From assembly GCA_963650135.1 (NCBI GenBank), contig CAVJLG010000086.1, forward strand, positions 1 through 22,147: a stretch of 22,147 nt of DNA, written 5' to 3'. The notes below the pieces were generated by a model, which saw only the letters and a list, made by a program, of their open reading frames with translations, made no database searches and was not told the DNA's origin. The stretch comes from HGM13006 sp963650135 (GTDB taxonomy: Bacteria; Bacillota; Clostridia; Oscillospirales; Oscillospiraceae). Within the stretch, counting starts at the first letter, position 1, and every line of letters begins with the position of its first letter. Shown piece by piece: positions 5,979-13,661 of this stretch. A program made the position numbers and the translations under genes.

Positions 5979-7697
5979 ATGAGTAAGATATGCGAAAAGT
6001 GCGGGAACATGATCCCAGACGGGGTAGATGTTTGTCCCAATTGCGGCAGGGAAGACGACGCTGCCATTGAAGCGGTGATGAATGATCTGAGCAAGGCCTT
6101 TGCGGACTTGGGCGTATCCGAGCCCGCACCGAAAGAGCCTGCTGCGCCTGCCGAGAGTTCCGTGGTAGAGGACGATACCATTCTGTTCCGGCCTGAGGAG
6201 ATCAAAGATGCAGAGAAGCAGGCCACGCAGGCAGACAGCAGCAATTCCGCAGACGATCTCAACAGTGCCATTGCGGCAGCCATGCAGCAGATTGCGGACG
6301 AGAGCAACCATGCGGTTCTGGAAAACGAGCCTCCCAAGGCCGAAGATGCACCGCAGCAGGACGAGACTGAGCAGGATGATACCATTCTTTTCGATGCTGA
6401 CCAGGTGAGCAAGGCGCTGGAGCATACAGCCGAGCCTATGGCTCAGCCTGAAAAGCCGGAGCGCGCTCCGGTAAAGCAGGCAAAGCCCAAGCAGCCCAGA
6501 CCCCAGGGTGCAAACGGTGTACCTCCAAAGAAAAAGAAGCACCCGGCAGATGCCCAGAGTGCGCCGAAGAAGAATTCCGACAGTCATTCCAGCGGCAAAA
6601 AGAAAAAGAAGAAAAAGAAGAAAAAGAAGAAAGACAGCAGCAAAACCATGATCGGCATTGTGATCGGACTGGTCGTCGTGCTGCTGGTGGTTGTGGGCGC
6701 TGCATTTGGCATGCTCTATAAGCTGGGCTTCTTTGAATCCATGAGCGACGAAGAGCTGCTGGGCACCGCAGCCACCGAGGCAGTCGCACAGACGCCGACT
6801 CCGAGCCCGGATGTGACAGAAGCGCCTGCACTGGAGGCTTCCACCAACGAGGCAGAGACAGTATTCCCCGGTGGCTCCGCTGAGGACGAGAATACGCCCG
6901 TTGCAGCTGGCGAAGAGATCCAGGTGAGCAAGTTTAAGGTCACAGGTGCAGAGTACATCACCCTGTATTCCCGGGGCGAAACCACTGAGGTTGTTTATGT
7001 GATCGATCCTTCCGATGCAAAGCGCAATATTGAGTGGAAGAGCTCGGACGAAACCATTGCAACTGTCAGCGATTACGGCGTTATTTCTGCGCGCCGGGGC
7101 GGTACCTGCACCGTTACCGGCACCTGCGGTGATGCCTCCATTACGGTTTATGTCACCTGCGACTTTACGGTTCCCAGCACGGTGCTGGATATGAACTATG
7201 AAGATGTGACGCTGAACCATGAGGGGCAGACCATCGCACTGGACATTGACTACGAGCTCACCGACGAGCAGGTGAAGAGCACCGTTTGGGAGTCCTCCGA
7301 CGAGACGGTTGCCACGGTTGATACCAAGGGCAACGTTACCGCAGTGGCAGACGGTACGGCAGTAATCAGCGCGTCCATTGGCGATTATACGGCCTCCTGC
7401 ATTATCCGGTGCGTCAACGTAACCGGCTACAAGGGCGTCAACAGCAGCGAGTCGGAATATGTCATCAACTATGAGGATGTTACCCTGACCCGGAAGGGCG
7501 AGTATTTCCAGCTGACCCTGAAATCCGTGGTGGGCGATGAGATGCCGGCCTTCACCTGGACCTCCAGCGACACCAAGGTAGCCACCGTTGACAGCAAGGG
7601 CGTGGTCACCGCAGTGGCCAACGGCACCTGCAAGATCACCACCTCCGTGGGCGACGACGACTTTGAGTGCGTGGTCCGCGTTAACATTTCCGGTTGA
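5979..7697 (+). CDS. Zinc-ribbon, single-pass membrane protein with three BIG2 domains
   Basis: A 572-residue protein with GGAGG 8 bases before its ATG. An N-terminal zinc ribbon has C5, C8, C19 and C22. A long acidic, probably disordered segment (25-165) carries the motif DDTILF twice (65-70 and 133-138). A basic stretch ends in twelve lysines in a row (207-218) just before one transmembrane helix (about 224-246), the positive-inside arrangement. A threonine/proline-rich stalk follows, then three BIG2-type immunoglobulin-like domains (about 315-393, 400-478, 490-570), each with the W.SSD..VATVD..G.V.A signature. The exterior is probably cell-wall or surface associated. It diverges from the kinase-like gene, which has the same acidic-linker / helix / beta-repeat plan. 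A shared envelope-sensing role is an inference; no enzymatic domain is seen. Confidence 0.85.
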   Translation: MSKICEKCGNMIPDGVDVCPNCGREDDAAIEAVMNDLSKAFADLGVSEPAPKEPAAPAESSVVEDDTILFRPEEIKDAEKQATQADSSNSADDLNSAIAAAMQQIADESNHAVLENEPPKAEDAPQQDETEQDDTILFDADQVSKALEHTAEPMAQPEKPERAPVKQAKPKQPRPQGANGVPPKKKKHPADAQSAPKKNSDSHSSGKKKKKKKKKKKKDSSKTMIGIVIGLVVVLLVVVGAAFGMLYKLGFFESMSDEELLGTAATEAVAQTPTPSPDVTEAPALEASTNEAETVFPGGSAEDENTPVAAGEEIQVSKFKVTGAEYITLYSRGETTEVVYVIDPSDAKRNIEWKSSDETIATVSDYGVISARRGGTCTVTGTCGDASITVYVTCDFTVPSTVLDMNYEDVTLNHEGQTIALDIDYELTDEQVKSTVWESSDETVATVDTKGNVTAVADGTAVISASIGDYTASCIIRCVNVTGYKGVNSSESEYVINYEDVTLTRKGEYFQLTLKSVVGDEMPAFTWTSSDTKVATVDSKGVVTAVANGTCKITTSVGDDDFECVVRVNISG

Positions 7698-7725
7698 CGG
7701 AATGCATCAAATCGTTGTATAAGAT

Positions 7726-7766
7726 AAAGCGGTTACAGCAATAAGTTGTAACCGCTTTCCTTTTTC
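7726..7766 (+). terminator. Rho-independent terminator
   Basis: AAAGCGGTTACA (7726-7737) pairs perfectly with TGTAACCGCTTT (7747-7758), followed by CCTTTTTC. It ends the BIG2 gene transcript. Confidence 0.85.
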
Positions 7767-7771
7767 AGTGT

Positions 7772-7800
7772 TTGATATTATGCCGCAGATTGTATATAAT
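7772..7800 (+). promoter_or_regulatory. Promoter of the molybdoenzyme operon
   Basis: TTGATA (7772-7777) and a perfect TATAAT (7795-7800) are spaced by 17 bases. The predicted start near 7807 leaves a 60-base leader to the ATG at 7868. No clear operator palindrome was seen next to it. Confidence 0.7.
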
Positions 7801-7867
7801 GGACTCGTAAAAATGTATGAATTTCTGGCAATGTGAACGAAATACAGGGAAGGAGCAATTCCTGACG

Positions 7868-10606
7868 ATGAAAAATAAATTCATTCCGGACGATCAAAAC
7901 ATCATCAGCTTTAGCCTGATGGGCCCGGAGAGCGGCGGCCCCTGTTTGGTGGACTCCAACGATGGCAAGATCACCCGGATTCGTCCTTATCACTATGACA
8001 AGGAATATACGGACAAATACTGCAACCCCTGGAAAATCGAAGCCCGGGGCAGCACATTTTCGGCCCCTGATCGGGTTACCATTACGCCCTTCGGCTTGGG
8101 CTATAAGGCTCGGGTTTATTCGCCCAACCGGGTGAAATATCCCTTGAAGCGCGTGGACTGGGACCCGGACGGCGAGCGACATCCCGAAACCCGTGGAAAG
8201 AGCAAATATGTCCGTATTTCCTGGGATGAAGCCGCAGAGATTGTGGCCAAGGAGCTAAAGCGTCAAAAGGAGAAATACGGCCCGGAGGCAGTGCTATGTC
8301 AGGCAGACATGCACGGTGAGGGCAAAAATGTAGCGCCCAGCCATGGCTGCCCCAACCGGCTGCTGAGCCTGATGGGCGGCTATACCCTACAGATGCGCAA
8401 CATGGACTCCTGGGAAGGCTGGTTCTGGGGCGCAAAATACGTCTGGGGCTGCGAACCCGTGGGCGAAATGGCCCCTCAGTCCAACCTTTATCCGGATATT
8501 GCCAAGCATGCGGATCTGCTGCTGTTCTGGGGCTGCGACCCGGAGACAACGCCGCTGGGCGTGGTGAGCCATATGCCGTCGCGGCTTTGCTATTGGCTGA
8601 CGGAAATCGGACTGAAGAGCGTTTACGTCTGCCCGGACCTCAATTATGGCGCGGCAGTGCACGCAGACAAGTGGATCCCCATCCTGCCCAACACCGATGC
8701 GGCGCTGCAATTGGCCATCGCCTACATCTGGATTACCGAGGGCACCTATGATAAGGAATATATCGATAAGCACGCCTATGGCTTCGACAAGTTTGAAGAC
8801 TATGTGCTTGGCCGGGAAGACGGCGTGCCCAAAACGCCCGCTTGGGCCAGCGAAAAATGCGGCGTAAAGGAATGGACCATCAAGGCCCTGGCAAGGGATT
8901 GGGCGAAAAAGACCGCGTCCATTATTCACGGCAACGGCGGCTGCTATATCCGCGGCCCCTATTCCTCTGAGCCTGCCCGGCTGGAGGTCATGCTGCTGGG
9001 CATGCGGGGCGTTGGCAAGCCCGGCGTTCATCAGGCCAAGATGATTGAATGGAGCCTTTGGAACCGGGATTATCCCGTGCCGTTCCAGGGCAAGTTTGTG
9101 CCGAAGATCACGGTCATTGGTGACCCGCTGCGCCCGGTAGACGGCGATGTAGACCCCAGTATCAATATGGGCCGCTATGTGCTCACCGATGCCCAGAAGC
9201 AGCGCGCCCCGGAGCTCATTAAGCTTTTTACCCAGCTTCCGGCACCCAAGCAGTTTATCCCCCGGTGCTGCATCCATAAGGCGATTATCGAGGGCCATGC
9301 GGAATGGCGGGGACTCCAGTGCTTCTCCTCGTCCCAGCAGCCCGATGCCAATAACTATCGAAAGCCCACCCAGCAATATCAGTTTGAAGAGATGAAATAT
9401 CCCAGAGACGGCATGAGCCGGGTACACATGATCTGGACCGACGCGCCCTGCCAGGTAACCTGCTGGAACGACGGCAACCTGACCATGCGGGCCTATCAGG
9501 ACCCCTCCATCGAGTGCATTGTGGCGCAGCATCCCTGGCTGGAAAACGACTGCTATTTTGCGGATATCATTTTCCCGGTGGTCACCAAGCATGAGATGAA
9601 CGACCTGGGCAACGATATGTCCTCCGGCGCATTTACCTCCATCTATCTGGAGCATCCCTGCTGCCCGCCGGTAGGGGAGAGTCTTTCCGACTTTGACGTT
9701 TGCGCCAAGGTGGCCGAAAAGCTGGGTCCGGAGTATTATGATGCCTATACCGACCATATGAGTGAGGAGGACCGGGTGCGGTTCTTTTATAAGGCTACCG
9801 GCTGTGAGGATTATATGACCTGGGAGGAATTCCAGAAGCGGAAAATCTTCGTGGTGCCCTGTAAAGAGCAGGAGGAGCTGGATCAGATTCCGGCGGGCCT
9901 CTATAACTTCTATAAGGACCCGGAGAACAATCCCTTGTCCACACCCACGGGCAAGCTGGAATACTACTCCACGGAAATCGCCAAATACACCCCCGACGAC
10001 CCCGAGCGTATGCCCGTACCCCATTGGGTGGAGAAGAGCGAATGCCATGACGAGCGGTTGTCCAGCACTCGGGCGGAGAAATATCCGCTGCTGTGTATGT
10101 CTAACCATGGCCGTTGGCGAATGCATGCCCAGTGCGACGATATCATCTGGAACCGGGAAGTGGAGACGATGAAAATCCGGGGCAAGGACGGCTATCAGTA
10201 TGAGCCCTGCTGGCTCCATACCAGTGAGGCGGAAAAGCGCGGCATCAAGCACGGGGATATTGTCAAGGTCTATAACGAGCGGGGCGTGGTGCTCTGCGGC
10301 GCATATGTTACCGAGCGCGTGATGCCAAGCGTATGCTATGTGGATCACGGTTCTCGTCTGGACCCCATTATCCCGGGCTATTTGGACCGCGGCGGCGCGA
10401 TCAACACCATCACCCCCACCTCTACTACCTCGAAGAACGCCACGGGTATGGCTGTCTCCGGCTTCCTGGCCCAGGTGGAGAAGGTGACGGACGAGGAAAT
10501 GGAGCAGTGGAAGCGGGATTACCCCGAGGCATTTGCACGGAAAATCGATCCGGATGCGGGCGTATGCCTGGCCGGTTGGCTGGTGGATGAAAAGGAGGCA
10601 GAGTAA
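7868..10606 (+). CDS. Pyrogallol hydroxytransferase-like molybdopterin oxidoreductase, large subunit
   Basis: A 912-residue member of the DMSO-reductase superfamily, best matching the large subunit of pyrogallol-phloroglucinol transhydroxylase (875 residues in Pelobacter), which moves a hydroxyl between phenols without net redox change. The N-terminus lacks the CxxC cluster motif of formate dehydrogenase-type enzymes, as in that family. The segment NMDSWEGW gives D180 and S181, and MHGEG gives H149. From memory these align with catalytic Asp and His and the serine ligand of molybdenum in the Pelobacter enzyme. The C-terminal part (about 745-890) is the molybdopterin dinucleotide-binding domain. 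ATG 7868 follows AAGGAG at a rather long 12 bases. The stop overlaps the next gene's ATG (TAATG). No signal peptide or Tat motif is visible, so the enzyme is cytoplasmic. The substrate could be another catechol or pyrogallol, as in gut catechol dehydroxylases. Confidence 0.82.
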   Translation: MKNKFIPDDQNIISFSLMGPESGGPCLVDSNDGKITRIRPYHYDKEYTDKYCNPWKIEARGSTFSAPDRVTITPFGLGYKARVYSPNRVKYPLKRVDWDPDGERHPETRGKSKYVRISWDEAAEIVAKELKRQKEKYGPEAVLCQADMHGEGKNVAPSHGCPNRLLSLMGGYTLQMRNMDSWEGWFWGAKYVWGCEPVGEMAPQSNLYPDIAKHADLLLFWGCDPETTPLGVVSHMPSRLCYWLTEIGLKSVYVCPDLNYGAAVHADKWIPILPNTDAALQLAIAYIWITEGTYDKEYIDKHAYGFDKFEDYVLGREDGVPKTPAWASEKCGVKEWTIKALARDWAKKTASIIHGNGGCYIRGPYSSEPARLEVMLLGMRGVGKPGVHQAKMIEWSLWNRDYPVPFQGKFVPKITVIGDPLRPVDGDVDPSINMGRYVLTDAQKQRAPELIKLFTQLPAPKQFIPRCCIHKAIIEGHAEWRGLQCFSSSQQPDANNYRKPTQQYQFEEMKYPRDGMSRVHMIWTDAPCQVTCWNDGNLTMRAYQDPSIECIVAQHPWLENDCYFADIIFPVVTKHEMNDLGNDMSSGAFTSIYLEHPCCPPVGESLSDFDVCAKVAEKLGPEYYDAYTDHMSEEDRVRFFYKATGCEDYMTWEEFQKRKIFVVPCKEQEELDQIPAGLYNFYKDPENNPLSTPTGKLEYYSTEIAKYTPDDPERMPVPHWVEKSECHDERLSSTRAEKYPLLCMSNHGRWRMHAQCDDIIWNREVETMKIRGKDGYQYEPCWLHTSEAEKRGIKHGDIVKVYNERGVVLCGAYVTERVMPSVCYVDHGSRLDPIIPGYLDRGGAINTITPTSTTSKNATGMAVSGFLAQVEKVTDEEMEQWKRDYPEAFARKIDPDAGVCLAGWLVDEKEAE

Positions 10607-11403
10607 TGGGAAAGGTATTTTTGATCAACGTGGCCCGGTGCTCCGGCTGCTTTAACTGCCAGCTTGCCTGCAAGGACGAAAACTGCGGCAACGATTGGCG
10701 GCCCTATGCTGCCCCGCAGGATATGACCGGGCAGTTCTGGTGCAAGGTCCATGAGCATGTGTGCGGCACCATCCCCAAGGTGAAGATTCACTACATTGCG
10801 GGGATGTGCAACCACTGCGAGAAGGCGCCCTGTATGGACGTATGTCCCCAACAGGCGATTTATCGCCGTCCGGATGGGCTGGTGCTCATCGACCCGGACA
10901 AATGCACCGGCTGCGGCAAGTGTAAGGAAGCCTGCTATTACGACGATGTAATCTATTTCAATAAGCAGTCCGGCATTGCCCAAAAGTGTACCGGCTGCGC
11001 CCATCTGCTGGATCATGGCGACAAAATGCCCCGCTGCGTAGATGCATGTCCCACCGACGCCATGCAGTGGGTGGACGAGTCGGAGGTGGGGGATGCAAAG
11101 CCCCTGACCGAGGGCGTTGGCACACGGGTGTATTATAAGAACATCCCCGGCAAGTTCATTGCAGCTACCGTCTATGACCCCATCGAGAAGGAGGTTATCA
11201 TCGGCGGCACCTGTACGCTGACCGACGGCGTGCAAACCTGGACCCAGGAGACGGACAGCTACGGCGATTTCTGGTTTAAGAATCTGAAAGTCGGTACCTA
11301 TGACCTGACCATCACTGCGCCAGGGTTCCAGCCGCTGCATTTTGACGGAATTTCCACGGAAAAAGACGTAAACCTGGGGGACGTTCCCATGGAGCAGGCA
11401 TAA
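10606..11403 (+). CDS. Transhydroxylase-like iron-sulfur small subunit
   Basis: A 265-residue electron-transfer partner of the large subunit, starting inside its stop codon (TAATG) with AAAAGGAGG in front. Residues 1-150 carry the three-cluster ferredoxin pattern of this family: CSGCFNCQLAC, CNHCEKAPCMDVCP, CTGCGKCKEAC and CTGCAHLL...CVDACP. Residues about 180-265 form a beta domain of the transthyretin/Cna-B kind (GGTCTLTDG...GDFWFKNLKVGTYDLTITAPGF). A short beta subunit with such a C-terminal extension is characteristic of pyrogallol transhydroxylase (274 residues in Pelobacter) and is absent from the usual four-cluster DmsB-type subunits. This supports the assignment of the pair. No membrane anchor subunit follows, in keeping with a soluble heterodimer. 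Confidence 0.85.
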   Translation: MGKVFLINVARCSGCFNCQLACKDENCGNDWRPYAAPQDMTGQFWCKVHEHVCGTIPKVKIHYIAGMCNHCEKAPCMDVCPQQAIYRRPDGLVLIDPDKCTGCGKCKEACYYDDVIYFNKQSGIAQKCTGCAHLLDHGDKMPRCVDACPTDAMQWVDESEVGDAKPLTEGVGTRVYYKNIPGKFIAATVYDPIEKEVIIGGTCTLTDGVQTWTQETDSYGDFWFKNLKVGTYDLTITAPGFQPLHFDGISTEKDVNLGDVPMEQA

Positions 11404-11416
11404 CAATGCAAAAAAG

Positions 11417-11451
11417 AACCGGGCACAGGGAAATCCTTGTGTCCGGTTTTT
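11417..11451. terminator. Bidirectional terminator
   Basis: AACCGGGCACA (11417-11427) pairs with TGTGTCCGGTT (11438-11448), allowing one mismatch or G-T pair. Five Ts follow on the plus strand, and an A-rich stretch on the left gives Ts for the converging minus-strand gene. Confidence 0.8.
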
Positions 11452-11455
11452 GGCG

Positions 11456-11899
11456 TTATGATAGATGCTTCAGCTCCAACGCGATATTTTCAATTCCGGT
11501 GAGATATTCCTCGCGCTCCGGAAGCTGATCGTCCTGCATGAATGCCCGAAGACCGTCGGCGATGTAAGCGCGCTCGTCCGGGGTCAGCGCCGCAAGCTTT
11601 TCGGGGTCCTCCAGCACCAGAAGATGCTCTGCCAGCTCGGCGTAGGAGGTGGTGGGGTAGACCCGGGTGATGGTGTAGAACTGATAGAGATTTTTGCCCA
11701 GCTGTGGATCACCGCTCCGCAGTTCCAGCTCGATATCCTGCATGGAGCCGGAGCAGATGCTGGAAACGGAGGTTTCCAGTTCGTTTGCGGTGGCGGTAGC
11801 GCGATAGGCCTGGCAAACCAGCACAACGCATAGGGCAAGCAGTATCACGATCACGGCTTTGCACCAGGTTGGCACCAAGCACGGTTCTTCCTGATTCAT
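11456..11899 (-). CDS. Small membrane-anchored hypothetical protein
   Basis: A 147-residue protein of unknown family. The start is ATG 11899, preceded by AAGAGGA at about 7 bases; an ATG seven codons upstream lacks a ribosome site. Residues about 14-32 are one hydrophobic helix after a short N-terminus with two cysteines, so it is likely a signal anchor with the rest outside. The remainder is soluble, mostly helical and acidic (LGKNLYQFYTI..., LAALTPDERAYIADGLRAF). It has its own promoter and is a single gene between the molybdoenzyme operon and the T-box operon. No function is suggested by sequence or context. Confidence 0.7.
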   Translation of the reverse strand: MNQEEPCLVPTWCKAVIVILLALCVVLVCQAYRATATANELETSVSSICSGSMQDIELELRSGDPQLGKNLYQFYTITRVYPTTSYAELAEHLLVLEDPEKLAALTPDERAYIADGLRAFMQDDQLPEREEYLTGIENIALELKHLS

Positions 11900-11934
11900 A
11901 AATGTTCCTCTTTTCGTCATAAATCCTCATAAAT

Positions 11935-11963
11935 AGTATACCATATGAAGGAAATATGTGCAA
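11935..11963 (-). promoter_or_regulatory. Promoter of the small membrane protein
   Basis: On the minus strand TTGCAC (11963-11958) and TATACT (11940-11935) are 17 bases apart, about 35 bases before the ATG at 11899. Confidence 0.7.
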
Positions 11964-12080
11964 TTGGTTAACGTGCTGTGTTTGCAGGCCGGAAAACCAA
12001 CAGATTGACCAGAAATAACGGCAATTTACCCGGCCAAAGCTGTAGCAATTTACAGAGATAAAGTTTTTTGAAAAAACCTG

Positions 12081-12109
12081 TTGACAAATTGAAATCTCGG
12101 GGTTATAAT
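12081..12109 (+). promoter_or_regulatory. Consensus promoter of the T-box operon
   Basis: TTGACA (12081-12086) and TATAAT (12104-12109) both match the sigma-A consensus perfectly with a 17-base spacer. Such a strong promoter fits a gene set controlled after initiation by the leader. Confidence 0.9.
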
Positions 12110-12115
12110 CTGAGC

Positions 12116-12379
12116 ATATCAAAACTGATGAGCAGGAAGAGTAGCTCAGGCAGAACCTCAAAGAGAGCTGTGGCCGGTGAAATCACAGCAGGGGAGCCGA
12201 AGGTGAATGGACCTGTGAGGGTGCCTTGAACGGATTTGTCCCAGTAGATGGCAACGGGGGTTCCGACCCGTTACAGCAGCGGAGCGCATGACTGTGCGCA
12301 GAGCGGATGCATTGCATCAATTAGGGTGGTACCGCAGGAGTTAGCTCTTGTCCCTTATGTGGGGATAAGGGCGTTTTTT
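12116..12379 (+). promoter_or_regulatory. T-box riboswitch, probable tryptophan specifier
   Basis: The leader of about 325 bases carries the T-box sequence AGGGTGGTACCGC at 12323-12335. An intrinsic terminator follows: CCCTTAT 12352-12358, ATAAGGG 12365-12371, then six Ts. In stem I an AGTA element (12140-12143) faces GAATGGA at 12205-12211, placing codon TGG (12208-12210) directly after the loop-E GAA and before the conserved A. CAGG (12133-12136) can pair with CCTG (12212-12215) below the loop. Uncharged tRNA would pair at the codon and at the bulge and favour the antiterminator. TGG plus TrpXYZ-type genes downstream indicate tryptophan. The bulge reads TGGT rather than the TGGC expected for a G73 tRNA-Trp, a mild conflict. 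Confidence 0.92.
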
Positions 12380-12444
12380 ATACCTTCCCCGGCATCAAAA
12401 TCCGCGTTTTCAGTCGAATCTATATTTTTAGGAGGACTACCCCA

Positions 12445-13593
12445 ATGAAAAACGTGAAATTTGTGAAGAAGGCACTTGCCGTGGTTCTGGCTGCTGCCAT
12501 GAGTCTCAGCCTTGCCGCTTGCGGCTCCGGCGCTGCTTCCAGTGCTTCCGCTGCTGCATCTGCTGCCGATTCTACGCCTGCTACTGCCGCACCTGCCGCG
12601 GAGGAAACGGACGATCAGGTTGATTTCTCTGCCATCGATACCCCCGCTACTGCGGAAGGCACCGTTTATAAGGTCGGCATTGTCAAGTATGTAGACGATG
12701 CTTCCCTGGACCAGATCGAAGCCGCCATTCAGGCTGAGCTGGACGCTAAGGGTCAGGAGCTGGGCGTAACCTTTGATTATGCCGACTACACCAAGAACGG
12801 TCAGGCCGATTCCACGACCCTGAACCAGATTGCTTCCGATCTGATTGCCGACGATGTAGACGTCATTATTCCCATCGCAACTCCCGCAGCGCTGATTATG
12901 CAGGCTGCTACCGAGGAAAATCAGATTCCCGTTGTATTCTCTGCTGTTTCCGATCCCGTCAGCGCAGGCCTGGTTGAGAGCCTGGACGCACCCGGCTCCA
13001 ATGTCACCGGTACCTCCGATGCCCTGAACGTGGAAGCCGTCATCGACCTGATGCTGGCTGCAAACCCCGACCTCAAGAAGCTGGGCCTGCTGTATGACCA
13101 GGGCCAGGATTCTTCCAAGAGCGCCATTGAGTCCGCCGAGGCTTACTGCAAGGAGAAGGGCATTGAAACCGTAGAGAAGACCGGCACCACCAATGATGAG
13201 GTTGCTCTGGCCGCCGATGCGCTGATTGCCGCCGGTGTAGACGCTGTGTTCACTCCCACCGACAACACTGTTATGACTGCTGAGCTGGCCATCTATGAGA
13301 AGTTCGTGGATGCAAAGATTCCCCACTATGCCGGCGCTGACTCCTTTGCACTGAACGGTGCCTTCTGCGGCTATGGCGTCAACTATGTTACCCTGGGCAC
13401 TGCTACCGCTGATATCGTGGTAGACGTTCTGGTAAACGGCGCAGATCCCGCTGCCACCCCGGTACAGATCATGTCCAGCGGCATCGCAATGGTCAACACC
13501 GAAACCGCCGAAGCCATTGGCCTTGACTACTCCGCCTTTAACGACCTCTGCGAGGAAGTAAAGGAGACGGTTACCCAGGAGAGCTTCGACTAA
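12445..13593 (+). CDS. trpX: TrpX-like ABC transporter substrate-binding lipoprotein
   Basis: A 382-residue extracytoplasmic receptor of the ABC_sub_bind family, the type found in TrpXYZ uptake systems. The signal peptide (KKALAVVLAAAMSLSLAAC) ends in a lipobox with C26 as the lipidation site. An alanine/serine-rich linker precedes the two-lobed domain (about 68-375; KVGIVKYVDDASLDQIEAAI, VFSAVSDPVSAGLVESL, GTSD). AGGAGG lies about 9 bases before the ATG. It is the first gene after the T-box and its terminator, so it should be induced when the matching tRNA is uncharged. The symbol rests on family plus regulation; an aromatic amino-acid ligand is inferred, not proven. Confidence 0.85.
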   Translation: MKNVKFVKKALAVVLAAAMSLSLAACGSGAASSASAAASAADSTPATAAPAAEETDDQVDFSAIDTPATAEGTVYKVGIVKYVDDASLDQIEAAIQAELDAKGQELGVTFDYADYTKNGQADSTTLNQIASDLIADDVDVIIPIATPAALIMQAATEENQIPVVFSAVSDPVSAGLVESLDAPGSNVTGTSDALNVEAVIDLMLAANPDLKKLGLLYDQGQDSSKSAIESAEAYCKEKGIETVEKTGTTNDEVALAADALIAAGVDAVFTPTDNTVMTAELAIYEKFVDAKIPHYAGADSFALNGAFCGYGVNYVTLGTATADIVVDVLVNGADPAATPVQIMSSGIAMVNTETAEAIGLDYSAFNDLCEEVKETVTQESFD

Positions 13594-13614
13594 TTCAAAT
13601 CATGTAAATCAAGC

Positions 13615-13643
13615 AGGGCGGGTGCCATAACCCGCCCTCTTTT
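13615..13643 (+). terminator. Intercistronic hairpin between trpX and trpY
   Basis: AGGGCGGGT (13615-13623) pairs perfectly with ACCCGCCCT (13630-13638), followed by CTTTT. It is a strong hairpin with a short T run within the operon. It probably works as a leaky terminator or 3' stabiliser giving more receptor than permease, a common design in binding-protein ABC operons. Confidence 0.6.
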
Positions 13644-13661
13644 GAGAGGGAGATCACTTTC

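Noticed and set aside
5889..7220. Minus-strand frame opposite the zinc-ribbon/BIG2 gene
   Set aside because: Composition is that of an antisense frame (leucine/arginine/histidine rich) and it runs across the promoter of a well-supported gene.
8387..10348. 653-codon minus-strand frame opposite the molybdoenzyme
   Set aside because: Shadow of a conserved family gene; no ribosome site or recognisable domain.
12248..12448. Small open frame in the T-box leader
   Set aside because: It crosses the T-box and terminator, has no ribosome site, and the region is explained as structured RNA.
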